A stretch of 7,441 nt of DNA from Gammaproteobacteria bacterium. GTDB lineage: Bacteria > Pseudomonadota > Gammaproteobacteria > Pseudomonadales > Pseudohongiellaceae. The notes beneath the pieces were generated by a model. That model worked only from the letters and a program-made list of their open reading frames with translations, searched no databases and had not been told where the DNA came from. A program made the translations under genes and the position numbers. Location: assembly GCA_016762995.1 (NCBI GenBank), contig JAESUT010000104.1, positions 1,017 through 8,457 on the forward strand, in the 5' to 3' direction. Of the stretch, positions 4,928 through 7,441 are shown one piece after another. Every line of letters starts with the position of its first letter. The first letter of the stretch is position 1.

Positions 4928-7441
4928 GTGCAAAGAAAAATACGAAATTTAGGCTTAGAAAAAATCCTATTGGCAATTGTCGCCTTGCTTTGCATAAGTC
5001 TAGGCCATGCTGACACTGTGCTTGTAGATAGGGAGTCAAAATTTCTCGCTCTTGCCGATGCTGTCGACTACTACGAAGATAGCTCCGAATCACTGACAAT
5101 CAATGATGTATTGGCAGCAAACTTTGGCGTAAATTTCATTGCCCACGATGAAGATATCCTCCACTTCGGCATAACCAGCTCCGCTTACTGGATTCGGTTT
5201 GACCTCGATTGGTCTCTAATGGGACACACTGAAAGTAAGATACTAGAATTTGGGCCACCGAAGCTCGTTGCCGGCTTCATTAGAGGCGGCATAGAGCTCT
5301 TCATAGTGAACGATGACGGGGAACTTGTTTCACGATATACGCTGGGCACACAAGAAAGCTCGAGGGAACTAAAAACCCTCAATCGAGGATTCGCATTAAA
5401 GATAAATAAGATGTATGGCCAGCATTTCTATCTTAGGGTAACAAGTGCACGCCCGCTACGATTGCCAATATCGCTCTGGAGCGAGGAAGCATTTCTTGAG
5501 CAATCTTTAAGCTCCAGCTCGGGTCTTGGGCTGCAGTACGGCATTCTTCTCGCCATGATTCTATACAATTTATTTCTATACTTCTCGATTCGCGAGAGTA
5601 GCTATCTTTTTTATGTAATTACTATCACGAGTCAAGCCACTTTCCTTTTCTTAGACTCCAAACATTTACGCTATCTACTCGACGAATTCTACATAGGCAG
5701 TTGGTGGGTAGACATGTCTGAACGGATGATTTATCCGCTGATGGTTATAACTGCCCTCCTGTTTCAACGCTCTTTGCTGCGATTATGGACATACAACCTA
5801 AAGCTGGATATGGCCGTTAAAATTATGCTTGGCTGCTTCGGTCTAGTCATATTGCTAACCTTCATACCGAACGAAAAAATATTTCAGTACTTCTTTATTC
5901 TCCTGCTAATCGCTGTGATACCGCTTACTTTTTATAACAACTTCGATGCTATTCGCAGAGGAAACCTGACTGCCGCGGTACACATGGCGGCGATTGGTGT
6001 CTTTCTAGCTGGAACAATCATCTTGATGCTGCTACAGCTTTGGCCTGGTTTTCCTAGCAATGTTTTTACCAATAACGCCTACAACGCAGGCCTGATCATT
6101 CAGTCACTGCTCTTATCTTTTAGCCTGACGACGCAATACAATCAAATCAAACAAGAGAAGGAAGATGCTCAAAGACAAGCTATCGACAACTTAGTTAAGG
6201 CTGAAAAAATAAAGGATGACCTGCTCGCCAATGTTTCGCACGAACTTCGAACACCGCTCTACGGAATCAATGGCTTAGCTGAAATCGCCTTAACAGAGTT
6301 CAGATCGAACAATAACAATGACGAATTGATCATTCAGAATTTGGAACTTATTCAGTCCAGCGGCGACCGATTAACCAAACTAGTTAACGACTTGCTGGAC
6401 TTCTCCAGCGCGAAGGAACAAGCCGCGTATATTAAGTTTCGACCAGTAGACCTAAATAGCATCGCTACTCTGGTAGTCGCTGTATGCAAGCCAATAATTG
6501 GAGAAAAAAATCTCGATCTTAGAGTCGAAATGGACTCTGACTTACCACTGGTGGCAGGCGACGAAGACAGGCTGCAGCAGATTCTGGTAAACCTCACCTC
6601 TAACGCTATTAAGTTCACCTACTCTGGCGAAGTAGTGATCTCCGCCCAGCTCACATCCGACTACAATGTAACAATAAAAGTCAGCGATACCGGTATCGGA
6701 ATACATAAAACCGACCACGACACCATCTTCAAGACATTCGAAAAACTACCATCACAACACCTCAACGCGTCAGGCATCGGATTAGGGCTTCCTCTCGCGA
6801 AGAGCATGGTTGAATTGCATCGCAGTGAATTAAAAGTAGAAAGCGAATTAGACTTGGGATCAACTTTTAGTTTTGATCTGCGCGTTTCATTAGACCAGAC
6901 TAGGGCAATCAAGTCGCCAAGCATCCACAAGCAGATGATTCGACGCGCGGACTATCTCGAGCAGGCCAACAAGGAGCCAGAAACCCCAAAACTACGTAGC
7001 GAACAAGACATCACTATCCTGGTTGTAGACGACGATGAAATAAATCGCGTGGTAATGGGTCAACAGCTGGAGGAATACAATGTCATCAAATGCTCGAACG
7101 GGCTCGATGCACTGACCGTAGTGGAAGGAGAAAAGCCAGATTTAGTATTACTCGATTTGATGATGCCAGGCCTCAATGGGTATGAGGTTTGCCAGAAGCT
7201 GAGGCAGAAATACAGCCAAATCGAATTACCGATTATTTTGGTTACCGCAAAGAATCATCTCGAAGACCTTACTCAGGGCTTCAAGACCGGCGCCAACGAC
7301 TACCTAGCAAAACCATTCCACAATGAAGAACTTCGTTCTAGAGTAGAAAACCAATTACGACTCAGCCTGCTGCACCGGATCAATGAAGATAACCTGCGAA
7401 TGCGCTCACAGATTGAGTCCTATGCAAAGGCAGACTCCGAA
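4928..7441 (+). CDS. Hybrid sensor histidine kinase with 7TMR-DISM sensory module, C-terminus beyond window
   Basis: An inner-membrane signalling protein; 838 residues are visible and the frame is open at the edge. Order: signal peptide (1-28, ending GHA-D); periplasmic 7TMR-DISMED2 domain (about 41-187, with GITSSAYWIRFDL 81-93), a carbohydrate-binding-like sensory fold; 7TMR-DISM membrane domain (about 199-400, seven hydrophobic segments, first GLQYGILLAMILYNLFLY); short coiled coil (400-430); HisKA with phospho-His438 in NVSHELRTPL; HATPase with Asn559 in the N box, G1 DTGIG (587-591), F box IFKTFEKLP (600-608) and G2 GIGLGLPLAK (616-625); receiver domain (about 695-812) with Asp701/Asp702, phospho-acceptor Asp743, Thr773 and Lys795. 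A polar helix begins after it (813-838), so another output domain may follow. All catalytic residues are present. No in-frame ATG exists between the stop at 4787 and the signal peptide; GTG 4928 gives a well-formed signal peptide but lacks a ribosome site. The ligand and the partner regulator are unknown. Confidence 0.93.
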   Translation, partial: MQRKIRNLGLEKILLAIVALLCISLGHADTVLVDRESKFLALADAVDYYEDSSESLTINDVLAANFGVNFIAHDEDILHFGITSSAYWIRFDLDWSLMGHTESKILEFGPPKLVAGFIRGGIELFIVNDDGELVSRYTLGTQESSRELKTLNRGFALKINKMYGQHFYLRVTSARPLRLPISLWSEEAFLEQSLSSSSGLGLQYGILLAMILYNLFLYFSIRESSYLFYVITITSQATFLFLDSKHLRYLLDEFYIGSWWVDMSERMIYPLMVITALLFQRSLLRLWTYNLKLDMAVKIMLGCFGLVILLTFIPNEKIFQYFFILLLIAVIPLTFYNNFDAIRRGNLTAAVHMAAIGVFLAGTIILMLLQLWPGFPSNVFTNNAYNAGLIIQSLLLSFSLTTQYNQIKQEKEDAQRQAIDNLVKAEKIKDDLLANVSHELRTPLYGINGLAEIALTEFRSNNNNDELIIQNLELIQSSGDRLTKLVNDLLDFSSAKEQAAYIKFRPVDLNSIATLVVAVCKPIIGEKNLDLRVEMDSDLPLVAGDEDRLQQILVNLTSNAIKFTYSGEVVISAQLTSDYNVTIKVSDTGIGIHKTDHDTIFKTFEKLPSQHLNASGIGLGLPLAKSMVELHRSELKVESELDLGSTFSFDLRVSLDQTRAIKSPSIHKQMIRRADYLEQANKEPETPKLRSEQDITILVVDDDEINRVVMGQQLEEYNVIKCSNGLDALTVVEGEKPDLVLLDLMMPGLNGYEVCQKLRQKYSQIELPIILVTAKNHLEDLTQGFKTGANDYLAKPFHNEELRSRVENQLRLSLLHRINEDNLRMRSQIESYAKADSE

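Noticed and set aside
4893..5099. Minus-strand frame of 68 codons
   Set aside because: Antisense to the signal peptide and periplasmic domain of the kinase and without family resemblance.
6352..6930. Two minus-strand frames (6352-6618 and 6661-6930)
   Set aside because: Both are antisense to the HisKA and HATPase domains, where the plus-strand reading is unmistakable.

Overview
The window looks like chromosomal DNA of a Gram-negative bacterium, most likely a gammaproteobacterium. The evidence is the close E. coli-type bacterioferritin, the [2Fe-2S] Bfd partner, a near-consensus Fur box, and a hybrid sensor kinase with a 7TMR-DISM module of the kind frequent in aquatic gammaproteobacteria. 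The genus cannot be named from sequence alone. I see no rRNA, tRNA, CRISPR array, transposase or phage gene.

Left part (1-3353) is an iron-homeostasis block. A bacterioferritin gene (bfr, minus strand, cut by the left edge) stores iron. Next to it lies bfd (minus strand), whose ferredoxin product reduces bacterioferritin to release that iron. Transcribed away from bfd is feoA-feoB (plus strand), the ferrous iron importer. A 19-bp Fur box sits in the shared bfd/feoA control region and overlaps a good bfd promoter. Fur-Fe2+ would therefore be expected to shut off both import and release when iron is plentiful. The feoA leader also contains a small hairpin followed by six T residues, a possible extra control element. 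No feoC follows feoB.

Middle part (3433-4422, minus strand) is a single gene, convergent with feoB, for an exported 329-residue protein that appears to contain two SnoaL/NTF2-like folds in tandem. Its function is unknown. A terminator-like hairpin lies just past its stop.

Right part: a roughly 500-bp stretch without a convincing gene (4423-4927) separates it from a large plus-strand gene. That stretch holds an inverted repeat, a GC-rich hairpin and a conspicuous cluster of CTAG tetranucleotides. The large gene (4928 to the right edge) encodes a hybrid sensor histidine kinase: signal peptide, periplasmic 7TMR-DISMED2 domain, seven-helix 7TMR-DISM membrane domain, HisKA, HATPase and a receiver domain, still open at the window edge. 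Nothing in the window links the kinase directly to the iron genes.

Overall the genes belong to known families. The least explained items are the tandem SnoaL-like exported protein, the CTAG-rich intergenic region and the feoA leader hairpin.
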